From contig NZ_JADWPE010000004.1 of assembly GCF_017308985.1 (NCBI RefSeq), positions 1 through 64,000 of the forward strand: DNA of 64,000 bases, read 5' to 3'. The notes under the pieces were generated by a model. The model did no database searches. It saw only the letters and a program-made list of their open reading frames with translations, and was not told the DNA's origin. The position numbers and the translations under genes are program-made. This DNA is from Lysobacter changpingensis (GTDB lineage: Bacteria; Pseudomonadota; Gammaproteobacteria; Xanthomonadales; Xanthomonadaceae). Below are positions 54,658 to 63,743 of this stretch, one piece after another. The stretch's first letter is position 1, and the number at the start of each line of letters is the position of its first letter.

Positions 54658-55667
54658 CGCTTCGCGCGCCATGCCGCCAGCAGCACCGCCGCAGCCGATG
54701 CCACGTTCAGGCTTTCCACCAGCCCCGTCCCCGGAATCGACAATCGCAGGTCGCAGGCCGCCGCCAGTTCACGGTCCATGCCCTCGCCTTCCGCGCCCAG
54801 CACGTAGATCGTGCGATCGGGCAGTGGCGTGGCGAACACGTCGGTACCGCCGTTCACCACCGTGGCCGCGAGGGTGAAGCCGGCGCCACGCAGCTGGGCG
54901 ATGGCGTTGTCCTCGCGGCCCAGGCGCACCAGCGGGACCGCTTCGGCGCCGCCTTCGGCCACGCGCGCGGCGGCGCCGGACAACGACAGGTTCGAATGCT
55001 TCGGCAGCAGGATCGCCGACACGCCGAAGTGCGCCGCCGAACGCAGGATCGCGCCGAAGTTGTGCGGATTGCCGACGCCGTCGAGCCAGATCGCGCACTG
55101 CGGACCGGACGGCAGATCGCGCAGCCACGTCGACAACGGCAGCGGTTCCTCGCGCAGCACGTCGGCGACCACGCCTTCGTGATGGCTGCTGGCGGCGAGC
55201 TTGTGCAGGTCGAGTTCGTCCACCACGCGATAACCCACGCGGTTGGCGACGCACCACTTCAGCAGCGGCTGCAACGCGGGAATGCGCGCTTCGGCGAGGT
55301 ACAGCTTGCGGATCGCCTGCGGCCGGCGCGAGAACACCGCGTGGATCGCGTTGAGGCCGTACAGGCGCAGCTCGGCGCTGCGGCGTTCGCGCGCGGGATG
55401 CGCGACGTGCTCGCCTTCGTGGCCGGTCGCGTCGTGGGCTGCATCGTGCACGCGGGCTTCGTGCGGACGGGCGTCTTGGGCACGGCTGCCGCGCGCCTGT
55501 GCGTCGTGCGCATCGCGGTCGCGGCGGAAGCGCGCGGTGTGCTCCTCGAACCGCTCCTTGCGGCTGCGCACGTGCGTGCCACCCCACGGCGACGCTGCGT
55601 CGCGCGAAGGCGGGCCGGGCGGGCGCGGACCACGGGGCGGACGATTGGGCGGATCACGGTGCGTCAC
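54654..55667 (-). CDS. YfiF-like SpoU/TrmH-family RNA methyltransferase
   Basis: A 2'-O-methyltransferase of the knotted SPOUT class, 337 residues. The basic, His/Arg-rich N-terminus (about 1-95) precedes a SpoU substrate-binding domain (LRLYGLNAIHAVF). The catalytic domain has NPHNFGAILRSAAHFGV, LGAEGEGMD and ESLNVASAAAVLL. The long basic N-terminus and overall pattern resemble E. coli YfiF more than the shorter RlmB. The start is GTG at 55667, with AAGGAG five bases upstream. It overlaps the GNAT gene by 14 bases. Confidence 0.88.
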   Translation of the reverse strand: MTHRDPPNRPPRGPRPPGPPSRDAASPWGGTHVRSRKERFEEHTARFRRDRDAHDAQARGSRAQDARPHEARVHDAAHDATGHEGEHVAHPARERRSAELRLYGLNAIHAVFSRRPQAIRKLYLAEARIPALQPLLKWCVANRVGYRVVDELDLHKLAASSHHEGVVADVLREEPLPLSTWLRDLPSGPQCAIWLDGVGNPHNFGAILRSAAHFGVSAILLPKHSNLSLSGAAARVAEGGAEAVPLVRLGREDNAIAQLRGAGFTLAATVVNGGTDVFATPLPDRTIYVLGAEGEGMDRELAAACDLRLSIPGTGLVESLNVASAAAVLLAAWRAKR

Positions 55668-56223
55668 ACAGACTCCTTCGTACTTTGGCGAACACGCGCA
55701 GGTCGTGCGCATGGCCGTCCTTCACGAGGGCGCAGCGCGCGACGCCCTCCTCGATGAAACCGTTCTTCAGCAGCACGCGCGCGGACGCCTCGTTGAACGT
55801 GAGCACATTCGCCTGCAGCCGATGCAGCGAAAGCGCCTGCATCGCCCACGGCACGTACAACGCGACCGCGCGCGTCATCAGTCCGCGACCCCACATCGAC
55901 CGGCCGAGCCAGTACCCCAGCTCCGCCGACTGACCGCGTTCCGCCTGCCCCGGCCGCGCGGCGATGCCGCCGCACGCCTGTCCGTCCACTTCGATGGCGA
56001 ACACCGGATCGTCGAAATCGACGACCTCGCCGGCGAGGAAGCGTTCGCCGTCCTCACGCGTGTACGGATGCGGGAAGCGGCTGCTCAGGCCGCGCACGAC
56101 CTCCGCGTCGTTGGCGTGGCGCAGCAGCGGTTCGAGATCGTCCGCGCGCCACGCCCGCAGCACGAAGCCGTCGCCCTGCAGGCGGACGGAACGTGGATCG
56201 CGGACGGGCGGGCTGGCGAGCAT
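55654..56223 (-). CDS. GNAT-family N-acetyltransferase (RimJ/RimL-like)
   Basis: A 189-residue acetyltransferase with VLRAWRADDLEPLLRHANDA at the N-terminus, a conserved ELGYWLGRSMWGRGLMTRAV near 110-130 (acetyl-CoA binding) and SLHRLQANVLTFNEASARVL. These are typical of enzymes that acetylate protein N-termini or small molecules; the substrate is unknown. The upstream extension in the same frame lacks family sequence, so I used the ATG at 56223. Confidence 0.88.
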   Translation of the reverse strand: MLASPPVRDPRSVRLQGDGFVLRAWRADDLEPLLRHANDAEVVRGLSSRFPHPYTREDGERFLAGEVVDFDDPVFAIEVDGQACGGIAARPGQAERGQSAELGYWLGRSMWGRGLMTRAVALYVPWAMQALSLHRLQANVLTFNEASARVLLKNGFIEEGVARCALVKDGHAHDLRVFAKVRRSLCDAP

Positions 56224-56326
56224 GCGCACAGGGTACCCGCGCGAGGGCGCGGGAATCCGAACGGCGTGTTCAGTCGGGCCCCGCCGCCTGCCCGTTGCCG
56301 GGACGAAGGCGGCGGAACCGGCGGAT

Positions 56327-57883
56327 TCAGCCTTCGCCCTGCAGCGAGGGCTGCGCGGACGCGGCGGCGGCGGACTCGTCCGCCGGCTGCGCGCCGCGAC
56401 GGCCACGCCAGAAATCGGCGTTGCGGATGCCCAGCGCGTCCGGATCGAACACCGGGTCCAGGCCCAGCTTCTTCTGCCGTTCGTAATCGCGCAGCGCGAT
56501 CATCGCCGGCTTGGCGAGGATCAGGATCGCGATGATGTTGAGCCACGCCATCAGGCCCACGCCGATGTCGCCCAGCGCCCAGGCCACGGTCGCGTTGTGC
56601 GAGGCGCCGAAGATCACCATGGCGATGATGCCCAGCCGCAGCAGCAGCACGGTCAGCGGGCGGCGACGGCCGCCGTTGACGTAGGCCAGGTTGGTTTCGG
56701 CCATGTAGTAATAGGCCATGATCGTGGTGAAGGCGAAGAAGAACAGCGCCACCGCGACGAAGCCCGCGCCCCAGCCCGGCAGCACCGATTCCACCGCCGC
56801 CTGCGCGAAGCCCGGTCCCGCCTCGATGCCCGCCAGCCCCGAATACAGCGCCGCACCGTCGGCGGCGACCACGTTGTAACGGCCGGTGGAGAGGATCAGG
56901 AAGGCGGTGGCGGTGCACACCATCATCGTGTCGAAGTAGATCGCGAACGCCTGCACGTAACCCTGCTTGGCCGGATGCGAGACCTCCGCCGCGGCCGCCG
57001 CGTGCGGACCGGTGCCCTGGCCTGCCTCGTTGGCGTAGATGCCGCGCTTGACGCCCCACTCCACCGCCAGGCCGAGCAGTGCGCCGTACGCCGCGTGGCC
57101 GCCGAACGCGCTGGAGAAGATCATGCCGAACATCTCCGGCACCTGCCCGGCGTTCATCGCCATCACGACCACGGCCATCAGGATGTAGCCCATCGCCATG
57201 AACGGCACGACGATCTCGGCGAAGTTCGCGATGCGCTTCACGCCGCCGAAGATGATGATCGCCAGCAGCACCGACACCGCCGCGCCGATGCCGAGCTTGA
57301 ACGCGACGCGCGCATCCAGCCCGAACCACTGGCCGTCGAGCGAACCGCACAGCGCCGAGCCGTGGCACACGTTGGCGGCGCTGTCGGCGATGGCGTTGGC
57401 CTGCACGCCGGGCATCAGGAAGCCGGCGGCGGCGATCGTCGCGATCGCGAAGGCCATCGCGTACCACTTCAGGCCCATCGCCTTCTCGATGTAGTACGCC
57501 GGACCGCCGCGGTAGCGACCTTCGGCGTCCTTGGTCTTGTAGATCTGCGCGAGCGTGGATTCCACGTACGACGTCGACGCGCCGAGGAAGCCCATCACCC
57601 ACATCCAGAAGATCGCGCCCGGCCCGCCGAACGCGATCGCCGTGGCCACGCCGGCGATGTTGCCGATGCCGATGCGCCCGGCCATCGACATCGCCAGCGC
57701 CTGGAACGACGACACGCCCGCCTCTGACTTCTGCCCGGCGACGGTGAGGCGGAACATCTCGACGAAGCCGCGCACCTGCATGAAGCGGGTGCGGATGCTG
57801 AAGTACAGGCCGGCGCCGAGGCACATGAAGATCAGTGCCTGGCTCCAGACGATGCCGTTGACGGCGCTAAGGATGTTTTCCAC
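56327..57883 (-). CDS. Alanine/glycine:sodium symporter (AGCS family)
   Basis: A membrane transporter of 518 residues with about ten transmembrane segments. It has the AGCS signature region SMAGRIGIGNIAGVATAIAFGGPGAIFWMW near the N-terminus (about 67-96) and GVKRGIYANEAGQGTGPHAA near 280-299. It imports alanine or glycine with sodium. The C-terminal 40 residues are a soluble tail. No partner gene or regulator is visible. Confidence 0.93.
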   Translation of the reverse strand: MENILSAVNGIVWSQALIFMCLGAGLYFSIRTRFMQVRGFVEMFRLTVAGQKSEAGVSSFQALAMSMAGRIGIGNIAGVATAIAFGGPGAIFWMWVMGFLGASTSYVESTLAQIYKTKDAEGRYRGGPAYYIEKAMGLKWYAMAFAIATIAAAGFLMPGVQANAIADSAANVCHGSALCGSLDGQWFGLDARVAFKLGIGAAVSVLLAIIIFGGVKRIANFAEIVVPFMAMGYILMAVVVMAMNAGQVPEMFGMIFSSAFGGHAAYGALLGLAVEWGVKRGIYANEAGQGTGPHAAAAAEVSHPAKQGYVQAFAIYFDTMMVCTATAFLILSTGRYNVVAADGAALYSGLAGIEAGPGFAQAAVESVLPGWGAGFVAVALFFFAFTTIMAYYYMAETNLAYVNGGRRRPLTVLLLRLGIIAMVIFGASHNATVAWALGDIGVGLMAWLNIIAILILAKPAMIALRDYERQKKLGLDPVFDPDALGIRNADFWRGRRGAQPADESAAAASAQPSLQGEG

Positions 57884-58027
57884 GCAGGCTCCCGGACGGA
57901 GGAAAGGGCGTCGCCCCGTCGTGGGGGAACCGCCCGATTCTGCATGAAAGCGCGGCGCCGTGCGTGCCTGCCGGCGATCCGCGCAGACAGGTTCGAACCT
58001 GCGCCGTCATGCTCGCCCCGGCACGAA

Positions 58028-58048
58028 GGGCACGCGTTACGCGTGCCC
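58028..58048 (-). repeat. Hairpin around the RND permease stop codon
   Basis: GGGCACGCG-TTA-CGCGTGCCC is a perfect 9-bp stem with the minus-strand TAA as the loop. It could terminate transcription or protect the 3' end, but no T-run follows. Confidence 0.7.
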
Positions 58049-61000
58049 GCCCACCGACGGCGTCGTGGCCTCCAGCTTCTCCAGCTCCTGGCCCACCGCT
58101 TCGGGCGATCGCGTGTACTTCGCCAGCAGCATGTAGAACGCCGGCACCACGAACAGCGACAGCAACGTCGAGAACGAGACGCCGAAGATCACCACGATGC
58201 CGATGGTCGCGCGGCTTGCCGAACCCGGGCCGCCGGCGAGCACCAGCGGGATCGCGCCGACGACCGTCGCGATCGAGGTCATCAGGATCGGGCGCAAACG
58301 GACCGAGGAGGCCTCGACGATCGCCTCGCGGATGCTGCGGCCTTCGTCGCGCAGCTGGTTGGCGAACTCGACGATCAGGATGCCGTTCTTCGCCGCCAGG
58401 CCCACCAGCATCACGATGCCGATCTGGCTGAACAGGTTGAGCGTGCCGCCCGTCGCGGCGAGGCCGATCAGCGCGCCGAGCACGCCCAGCGGCACGGTGA
58501 GCATGATCACGAACGGATGGATGAAGCTTTCGAACTGCGCGGCGAGCACCAGGTACACGACGAGCAGCGCCAGGGTGAAGGTCAGCAGCACCGCACCGCC
58601 GGCCTGGATGTACTCGCGCGACTCGCCCTTCCAGTCGATCTGCGCATGATCCGGAAGCTCCGCGCGCACGGTGTCCTGCAACCAGGTGATCGCATCGCCC
58701 ATCGGATAGCCCGGCGTGAGGCCGGCGCTGATCGTGATGGCGCGCAGTCGGTTGAAGCGGTTGAGGCTGCCGGGCTCGGCGAGTTCGCGCAGCGTCACCA
58801 GGTTCGACAGCGGGATCAGCGCGCCGTCGCGCGCGCGCACCTGGATCGCCGCGAGGTCTTCAGGCGAAGCGCGCAGTTCGCGGTCGGACTGCACGACCAC
58901 GTCGTACTCCTCGCCGTTCTGCACGAAGGTGGTGACGCGGCGGCTGCCCATCATGGTTTCCAGCGCGTGGCCGATGTCGGTCACCGGCACGCCCAGGTCG
59001 GCGGCGCGCTGACGGTCGATCTCCACGCGCATCTGCGGGCGCGTTTCCTTGTAGTCCGAATCGACCGAGAAGAAACCCGGGTTGGTTTCCATCTTCGCGA
59101 TCAGCTTGTCGCGCCACTGCGCCAGTTCGGCGTATTCCGGGCCGCCCAGCACGATGTTGATCGGCTGGCCGCGCGAGCGCACCAGGCCGCCGGACACCTG
59201 CGGCATCGCGCGCACGCCGGGCAGCTTGCCCAGTTCGGACCGCAACGATTCGGCGACGTCGGCGGTGGAGGTGGTGCGGTTCTTCCAGTCCTGCAGGAAC
59301 ACCGAGATGCGACCGGTGTGCATCTCCTCGCTGGCGCCGAAGCCGCCCGGCACGCGCGGGTTGTAGCGCTGGATGGTCTCGCCCTCGCCGGTGTGTGCGG
59401 CGACGATCTTCTCGACCTGCTGCACCTGGCCGACGGTGTAGTCGAAACCGGCGCCTTCCGGCCCCTGGATGGAGATCGAGAAGAAGCCGCGATCCTCCGC
59501 CGGCGCCAGTTCCGACGGAACCAGCTTCAGCAGCAAGCCGCTCACCACCATCGTCGCGAGCATCACGCCGACGACGAGCATCCACAGCTTCGACGGCTTG
59601 TGGTCGGTCACGCGCGAGAGCAGCCCGCGATAGCGCGAGGTGACGCCGTCCAGGCGCGCGTTCACCCAGCGGTGGACGACGTTGGATTTCTCCTGGCTGT
59701 GCGGGCGCACGAGCTTGGAGGACATCATCGGCGTGAGCGTCAGCGCGACGAAGGCCGAGATCGCCACCGCGCCGGCCAGCGCGACCGACAACTCGCGGAA
59801 CAGGCGACCGGTGTTGCCTTCCATGAAGCCCACCGGCAGGAACACCGCGACCAGCACGGCGGTGGTCGCGATCACCGCGAACGCCACCTGCGCCGTGCCG
59901 CGCTTGGCCGCGACCAGGCGCGGCTCGCCCAGGTCGGTGCGTCGCTGGATGTTTTCCAGCACGACGATGGCGTCGTCCACCACCAGGCCGATCGCCAGCA
60001 CCAGTGCGAGCAGCGTCAGCAGGTTGATCGAGAAGCCGAACAGGTACAGCGGGATGAACGCGGCGATCAGGCACACCGGCACCGTCACCGCCGGGATCAG
60101 CGCGGCGCGGAAGCTGCCCAGGAACAGCCAGATCACCACCAGCACCAGCACGATCGCCTCGATCAGCGTGTGGTACACGCGTTCCACCGCCGATTCGATG
60201 AAGATCGTGGTATCGAAGGCGACGAAGATCTTGGTGCCTTCCGGCAGCGTCTTCTGCACCTTCTCCGCTTCGGCGCGCACCGCGCGCGCGACGTCGAGGC
60301 TGTTGGCGGTGGAGGTCTTGACGATGCCCAGGCCGATGTTCGGCTCGCCGTTGCTGCGGTAGTACGCGCGGCGTTCGGCGGACGCGAGCTCGATGCGCGA
60401 CACATCGCCCATGCGCACCACGTAGCCGTCCACGCCCTTGCCCAGCGGGATCTGCGCGAAGTCTTCCGGCCGCTGGTAACTGCGCGCCACGCGCAGGGTG
60501 AAGTCGCGCGCGTTGGATTCGATGCGGCCGGCGGGAAGCTCGACGTTCTCCGCTTCCAGCGCGTTCTCCACGTCGTTGACGGTGATGCCGCGCGCGGCGA
60601 GCGCGTCGCGGTCCAGCCAGATGCGCATCGCATAGCGCTGCTGGCCGCCGATGCGCACCTGCGCCACGCCGTCCACGGAGGACAGGCGATCGACCACGTA
60701 GCGTTCGGCGTAATCGGACAGCTGCAGCGTGTCCATGCGCGTGGAGCTCATGTTGAGCCACAGGATCGGGTCGGCGTCGGACTCGACCTTCTCGATTTCC
60801 GGCGGATCGGCCTCTTCCGGCATGCGGTCGAGCACGCGGCTGACCGCGTCGCGCACGTCGTTGGCGGCGGCTTCGATCTCGCGGTTGAGCGTGAATTCGA
60901 TGCTGATCGCCGCGCGTCCGTTGACGCTGCGCGATTCGATCGTCTCGATGCCTTCGATGCCCGCCAGCGCGTCTTCCAGGATCTGGGTGATGCGCGTTTC

Positions 61001-61177
61001 CACCACCGCCGCCGAGGCGCCGGGATAGTTCACGTCCACCGAGACGATCGGCGGATCGATCGCCGGCAGTTCGCGCAGGGTGAGGCGCGAGAACGCCATC
61101 ACGCCCAGCACGATGATGAGCAGGCTCATCACCGTGGCGAACACGGGACGGCGGATCGAGAGGTCGGACAGATTCAT
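58037..61177 (-). CDS. RND-family efflux transporter permease
   Basis: An inner-membrane proton-driven pump of 1046 residues. It has the usual two halves of six transmembrane segments and two large periplasmic loops. The start is MNLSDLSIRRPVFATVMSLL and the TM4 aspartate pair is in LAIGLVVDDAIVVLENIQRR, which carries the proton in this family. It is a multidrug (HAE-1) type rather than a metal type, though the substrate is unknown. The adaptor gene lies upstream in the same direction; no outer-membrane channel gene is present. The stop codon sits at the centre of a perfect inverted repeat. Confidence 0.93.
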   Translation of the reverse strand: MNLSDLSIRRPVFATVMSLLIIVLGVMAFSRLTLRELPAIDPPIVSVDVNYPGASAAVVETRITQILEDALAGIEGIETIESRSVNGRAAISIEFTLNREIEAAANDVRDAVSRVLDRMPEEADPPEIEKVESDADPILWLNMSSTRMDTLQLSDYAERYVVDRLSSVDGVAQVRIGGQQRYAMRIWLDRDALAARGITVNDVENALEAENVELPAGRIESNARDFTLRVARSYQRPEDFAQIPLGKGVDGYVVRMGDVSRIELASAERRAYYRSNGEPNIGLGIVKTSTANSLDVARAVRAEAEKVQKTLPEGTKIFVAFDTTIFIESAVERVYHTLIEAIVLVLVVIWLFLGSFRAALIPAVTVPVCLIAAFIPLYLFGFSINLLTLLALVLAIGLVVDDAIVVLENIQRRTDLGEPRLVAAKRGTAQVAFAVIATTAVLVAVFLPVGFMEGNTGRLFRELSVALAGAVAISAFVALTLTPMMSSKLVRPHSQEKSNVVHRWVNARLDGVTSRYRGLLSRVTDHKPSKLWMLVVGVMLATMVVSGLLLKLVPSELAPAEDRGFFSISIQGPEGAGFDYTVGQVQQVEKIVAAHTGEGETIQRYNPRVPGGFGASEEMHTGRISVFLQDWKNRTTSTADVAESLRSELGKLPGVRAMPQVSGGLVRSRGQPINIVLGGPEYAELAQWRDKLIAKMETNPGFFSVDSDYKETRPQMRVEIDRQRAADLGVPVTDIGHALETMMGSRRVTTFVQNGEEYDVVVQSDRELRASPEDLAAIQVRARDGALIPLSNLVTLRELAEPGSLNRFNRLRAITISAGLTPGYPMGDAITWLQDTVRAELPDHAQIDWKGESREYIQAGGAVLLTFTLALLVVYLVLAAQFESFIHPFVIMLTVPLGVLGALIGLAATGGTLNLFSQIGIVMLVGLAAKNGILIVEFANQLRDEGRSIREAIVEASSVRLRPILMTSIATVVGAIPLVLAGGPGSASRATIGIVVIFGVSFSTLLSLFVVPAFYMLLAKYTRSPEAVGQELEKLEATTPSVGGHA

Positions 61178-61189
61178 GACGTCACCCGT

Positions 61190-61266
61190 GGAGGAGTGAG
61201 GAACGAGAAGCGGGGCGTGGGACCGGCGATGAAGCGCTTCCGCTCACTTCCCACTCCTCCTCGCTC
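61190..61266. repeat. GGAACGAG / CTCCTCGCTCG inverted repeat in the RND operon
   Basis: GGAGGAGTGAGGAACGAGAA near 61191 and inverted CTCACTTCCCACTCCTCCTC near 61244 fill the gap between adaptor and permease genes. It is the only element of this family outside the flagellar and chemotaxis region. Confidence 0.7.
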
Positions 61267-61277
61267 GCTTGCGATGC

Positions 61278-62399
61278 TCAGCCGGCCTTGGCCGTGCCGT
61301 TCTTCGTGGCGGCGCCGACTTCGCCCGCCGGCGCCTTGTCGCCCGCCGCGTCGACGATGCGCGCGCCCACGCGCAGCTTGCCGGTGCCGTCCACGACGAT
61401 GCGGTCGCCGACGTTCAGGCCCTGCGCCACTTCGGCGAGGCCGTCACGACGGCTGCCGACCTTGATGTCCACGCGTTCGACCGAGGAGTCGGGCTTGACG
61501 CGGTAGACGAACGAATCGGTGCCGACCTGCACGATGGAGATTTCCGGCACCAGCAGCGCCTCGCGCTGCGGGCGCGACAGCGTGACCTGCATCAGCATGC
61601 CCGGGCGCAGCGCGCGGTCGGGGTTGGCGAAATCGCCGCGCACCACGACCGAACGCGTGGCTTCGTCCACGCGCGCGTCGATCGTGCTGACCTGGCCTTC
61701 GAACGTGCGGCCGGGATACGCCGCGCTGGTCCCGGCGACCTGCTGGCCGACGCCGAGCGCGGCGATCAGCGCCTCGGGCACCGGGAAATCGACGTAGACG
61801 CGGGCGGTGTCGTCGAGCGTGGCGATCGCCGTGCCCGGCTGGACCAGCGCGCCGGGGCTGACCTGGCGGATGCCGAGCACGCCGGAGAACGGCGCGCGGA
61901 TCACGCGGTCGCCGATGTCGGCGCGCATCTGCGCGACACGGGCCCGCGCGGCATCGCGCAGGGCGAGCTGGGTGTCGAGGGTGGAACGCGCGACGAGCTG
62001 CTGGTCGGCGAGTTCGCGCTGGCGCTGGTAGAGGCGTTCGGCTTCGTTGGCGGTGGCTTCGGCCTGCTTCAGCGCGGCCTCCTGCTGGCGGCCGGTGAGC
62101 GTGACCAGCGGCGCGCCCGCGGCCACCACGTCGCCGCTTTCGAAATGCACCTGCTGCACCGTCTCGCTGACCTTGGCGGTTACGGTGATGGATTCGCGCG
62201 CCTTCACGTTGCCCAGCGCCAGCACCGTGTCGCTGAACGGCTGCAGGCGCACGCGCTGCGTGGTGACCGGGATCGGGCGCTCGCCGCCGTCCTGGCGCTG
62301 CTCGGCGCCATTGCTGCCGCATGCGACGGTCGCGCCGGCGAGGGCCAGCACGAGGCCGGCTCGGAGGACGCGAAAACTGAAGCTGGAGCGAGGTCGCAT
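61278..62399 (-). CDS. RND efflux periplasmic adaptor protein
   Basis: A membrane-fusion protein of 373 residues. The N-terminal signal sequence ends AGATVACGSNG; the Cys at about residue 27 suggests a lipoprotein, but the lipobox is imperfect. A lipoyl-type domain, an alpha-hairpin (about 110-165, QAEATANEAERLYQRQREL) and a beta-barrel follow, with APFSGVLGIRQVSPGALVQPG in the second lipoyl half. It links the permease to an outer-membrane channel encoded elsewhere. It is the first gene of the minus-strand pair. Confidence 0.92.
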   Translation of the reverse strand: MRPRSSFSFRVLRAGLVLALAGATVACGSNGAEQRQDGGERPIPVTTQRVRLQPFSDTVLALGNVKARESITVTAKVSETVQQVHFESGDVVAAGAPLVTLTGRQQEAALKQAEATANEAERLYQRQRELADQQLVARSTLDTQLALRDAARARVAQMRADIGDRVIRAPFSGVLGIRQVSPGALVQPGTAIATLDDTARVYVDFPVPEALIAALGVGQQVAGTSAAYPGRTFEGQVSTIDARVDEATRSVVVRGDFANPDRALRPGMLMQVTLSRPQREALLVPEISIVQVGTDSFVYRVKPDSSVERVDIKVGSRRDGLAEVAQGLNVGDRIVVDGTGKLRVGARIVDAAGDKAPAGEVGAATKNGTAKAG

Positions 62400-62735
62400 G
62401 CGGGGCCTGGAAGGAAACGACGAAGGTGGAGCGGACGCGCTGTGAAGCCCGGGGATTCTAGCGGCCGATCTTCAACGGTCGCCTAGCCCATTGGTTGACA
62501 ACCGATTGCGCAAACGCCTTCACGCGCCAGATCGCGCAAGGCCGTCGGTCGGCCGGCGCCTGGCCGGGGCCGAACGGGATCTGACACCCGACTGTGGCAC
62601 TCTCCGATGACGGTCTCGTGCAGGGCCGCGACAGGCGCCAGGGGCCCGCCACGCACCTGTCCGGCGCCCGCGGCTGGCCGCTTCCGGCGGCTCCGTCCGT
62701 CCCGCTCCAAGCCCACTCGCGCAGGAGTTCCCCCC
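62400..62735. other. Divergent promoter region between the RND operon and cysteine synthase
   Basis: No gene is visible. A near-palindrome at 62489-62508 may be an operator. The remainder is plain GC-rich leader sequence. I found no convincing -35/-10 pair in either direction. Confidence 0.5.
62489..62508. promoter_or_regulatory. Possible operator (imperfect palindrome)
   Basis: CATTGGTTGACAACCGATTG reads almost the same on both strands, with a perfect GGTTG-A-CAACC core. Such sites upstream of RND pumps often bind TetR-type repressors, but no repressor gene is adjacent. Confidence 0.4.
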
Positions 62736-63692
62736 ATGATCCACGACAGCATCCTCGACACCATCGGCCGTACCCCGGTGGTGCGCCTGCACCGCCTCGC
62801 GCCGGAACACGTCACGCTCTACGCCAAGGTCGAGGCCTTCAACCCCGGCGGCTCGGTCAAGGACCGCCTGGCGCTGGCGATCGTCCTCGACGCCGAAGCG
62901 CGCGGCCAGCTCAAGCCGGGCGACACCGTGGTCGAGGCCACGTCCGGCAACACCGGCGTGGCGCTGGCGATGGTCTGCGCCGCGCGCGGCTACAGGTTCG
63001 TGGCGGTCATGAGCGATTCGTTCTCGATGGAGCGCCGCAAGCTCATGCGCGCCTACGGGGCGAAACTCATCCTCACGCCCGCCGCCGAACGCGGGAGCGG
63101 CATGGTGCGCCGCGCCGCCGAACTGGCGGAGAAGCACGGCTGGTTCCTCGCGCGCCAGTTCACCAACCCGGCCAATCCCGCGTACCACCGGCAGACCACG
63201 GCGGCGGAGATCCTGCGCGATTTCGCCGGCCGCCGGCTCGACCACTTCGTCACCGGCTGGGGCACGGGCGGCACGCTGACCGGCGTGGGCGAAGTGCTCA
63301 AGGTCGCGCGCCCGGAAGTGCGCGTGACCACGTGCGAACCGGCGGGAGCCTCGCTGCTGGCCGGCAAGGAATGGCAGCCGCACAAGATCCAGGGCTGGAC
63401 CCCGGACTTCGTGCCGGAAGTGCTCAATCGCGACGTCGCCGATGCGATCCTGCCGGTCGACGACGTGCTCGCGCGCGACACCGCGCGTCGCCTGGCGCAG
63501 GAGGAAGGCCTGTTCGTCGGCATTTCCGCCGGCGCCACCGCCGCCGCCGCGCTGGAAGTCGCGCGCAATGCCGAGGAAGGCTCGGTGATCCTGGCGATGC
63601 TCCCAGACACCGGCGAGCGTTACCTCTCGACGTTCCTGTTCGAAGGGGTCAACGAAGGGTCGGATGACGAGTGGCTGGCGTCGCTGGGGTGA
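62736..63692 (+). CDS. cysK: Cysteine synthase (O-acetylserine sulfhydrylase)
   Basis: A PLP enzyme that makes cysteine from O-acetylserine and sulfide. The 318-residue protein has the PLP lysine K42 in NPGGSVKDR, the EATSGNTGVALA substrate loop near 68-79, and the phosphate-binding GTGGTLTGVG. A Shine-Dalgarno GCAGGAG lies at good spacing before the ATG. CysM is possible, but the sequence around the active site fits CysK. It stands alone, downstream of the divergent region. Confidence 0.88.
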   Translation: MIHDSILDTIGRTPVVRLHRLAPEHVTLYAKVEAFNPGGSVKDRLALAIVLDAEARGQLKPGDTVVEATSGNTGVALAMVCAARGYRFVAVMSDSFSMERRKLMRAYGAKLILTPAAERGSGMVRRAAELAEKHGWFLARQFTNPANPAYHRQTTAAEILRDFAGRRLDHFVTGWGTGGTLTGVGEVLKVARPEVRVTTCEPAGASLLAGKEWQPHKIQGWTPDFVPEVLNRDVADAILPVDDVLARDTARRLAQEEGLFVGISAGATAAAALEVARNAEEGSVILAMLPDTGERYLSTFLFEGVNEGSDDEWLASLG

Positions 63693-63701
63693 CGCGCGTT
63701 C

Positions 63702-63726
63702 AGCCCCTCTGCCGTCGGGAGAGGGC
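63702..63726. repeat. CCCCTCTCCC palindrome after cysK
   Basis: AGCCCCTCTGCCGTCGGGAG then AGGGC; a decayed copy of the family at 16858, placed where a terminator would be. Confidence 0.55.
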
Positions 63727-63743
63727 GATCGAAGTGGCTCCAC

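Noticed and set aside
57986-58002. GACAGGTTCGAACCTGC looks like the T arm of a tRNA
   Set aside because: No acceptor, D or anticodon arms can be built from the flanking bases; it is an isolated palindrome.
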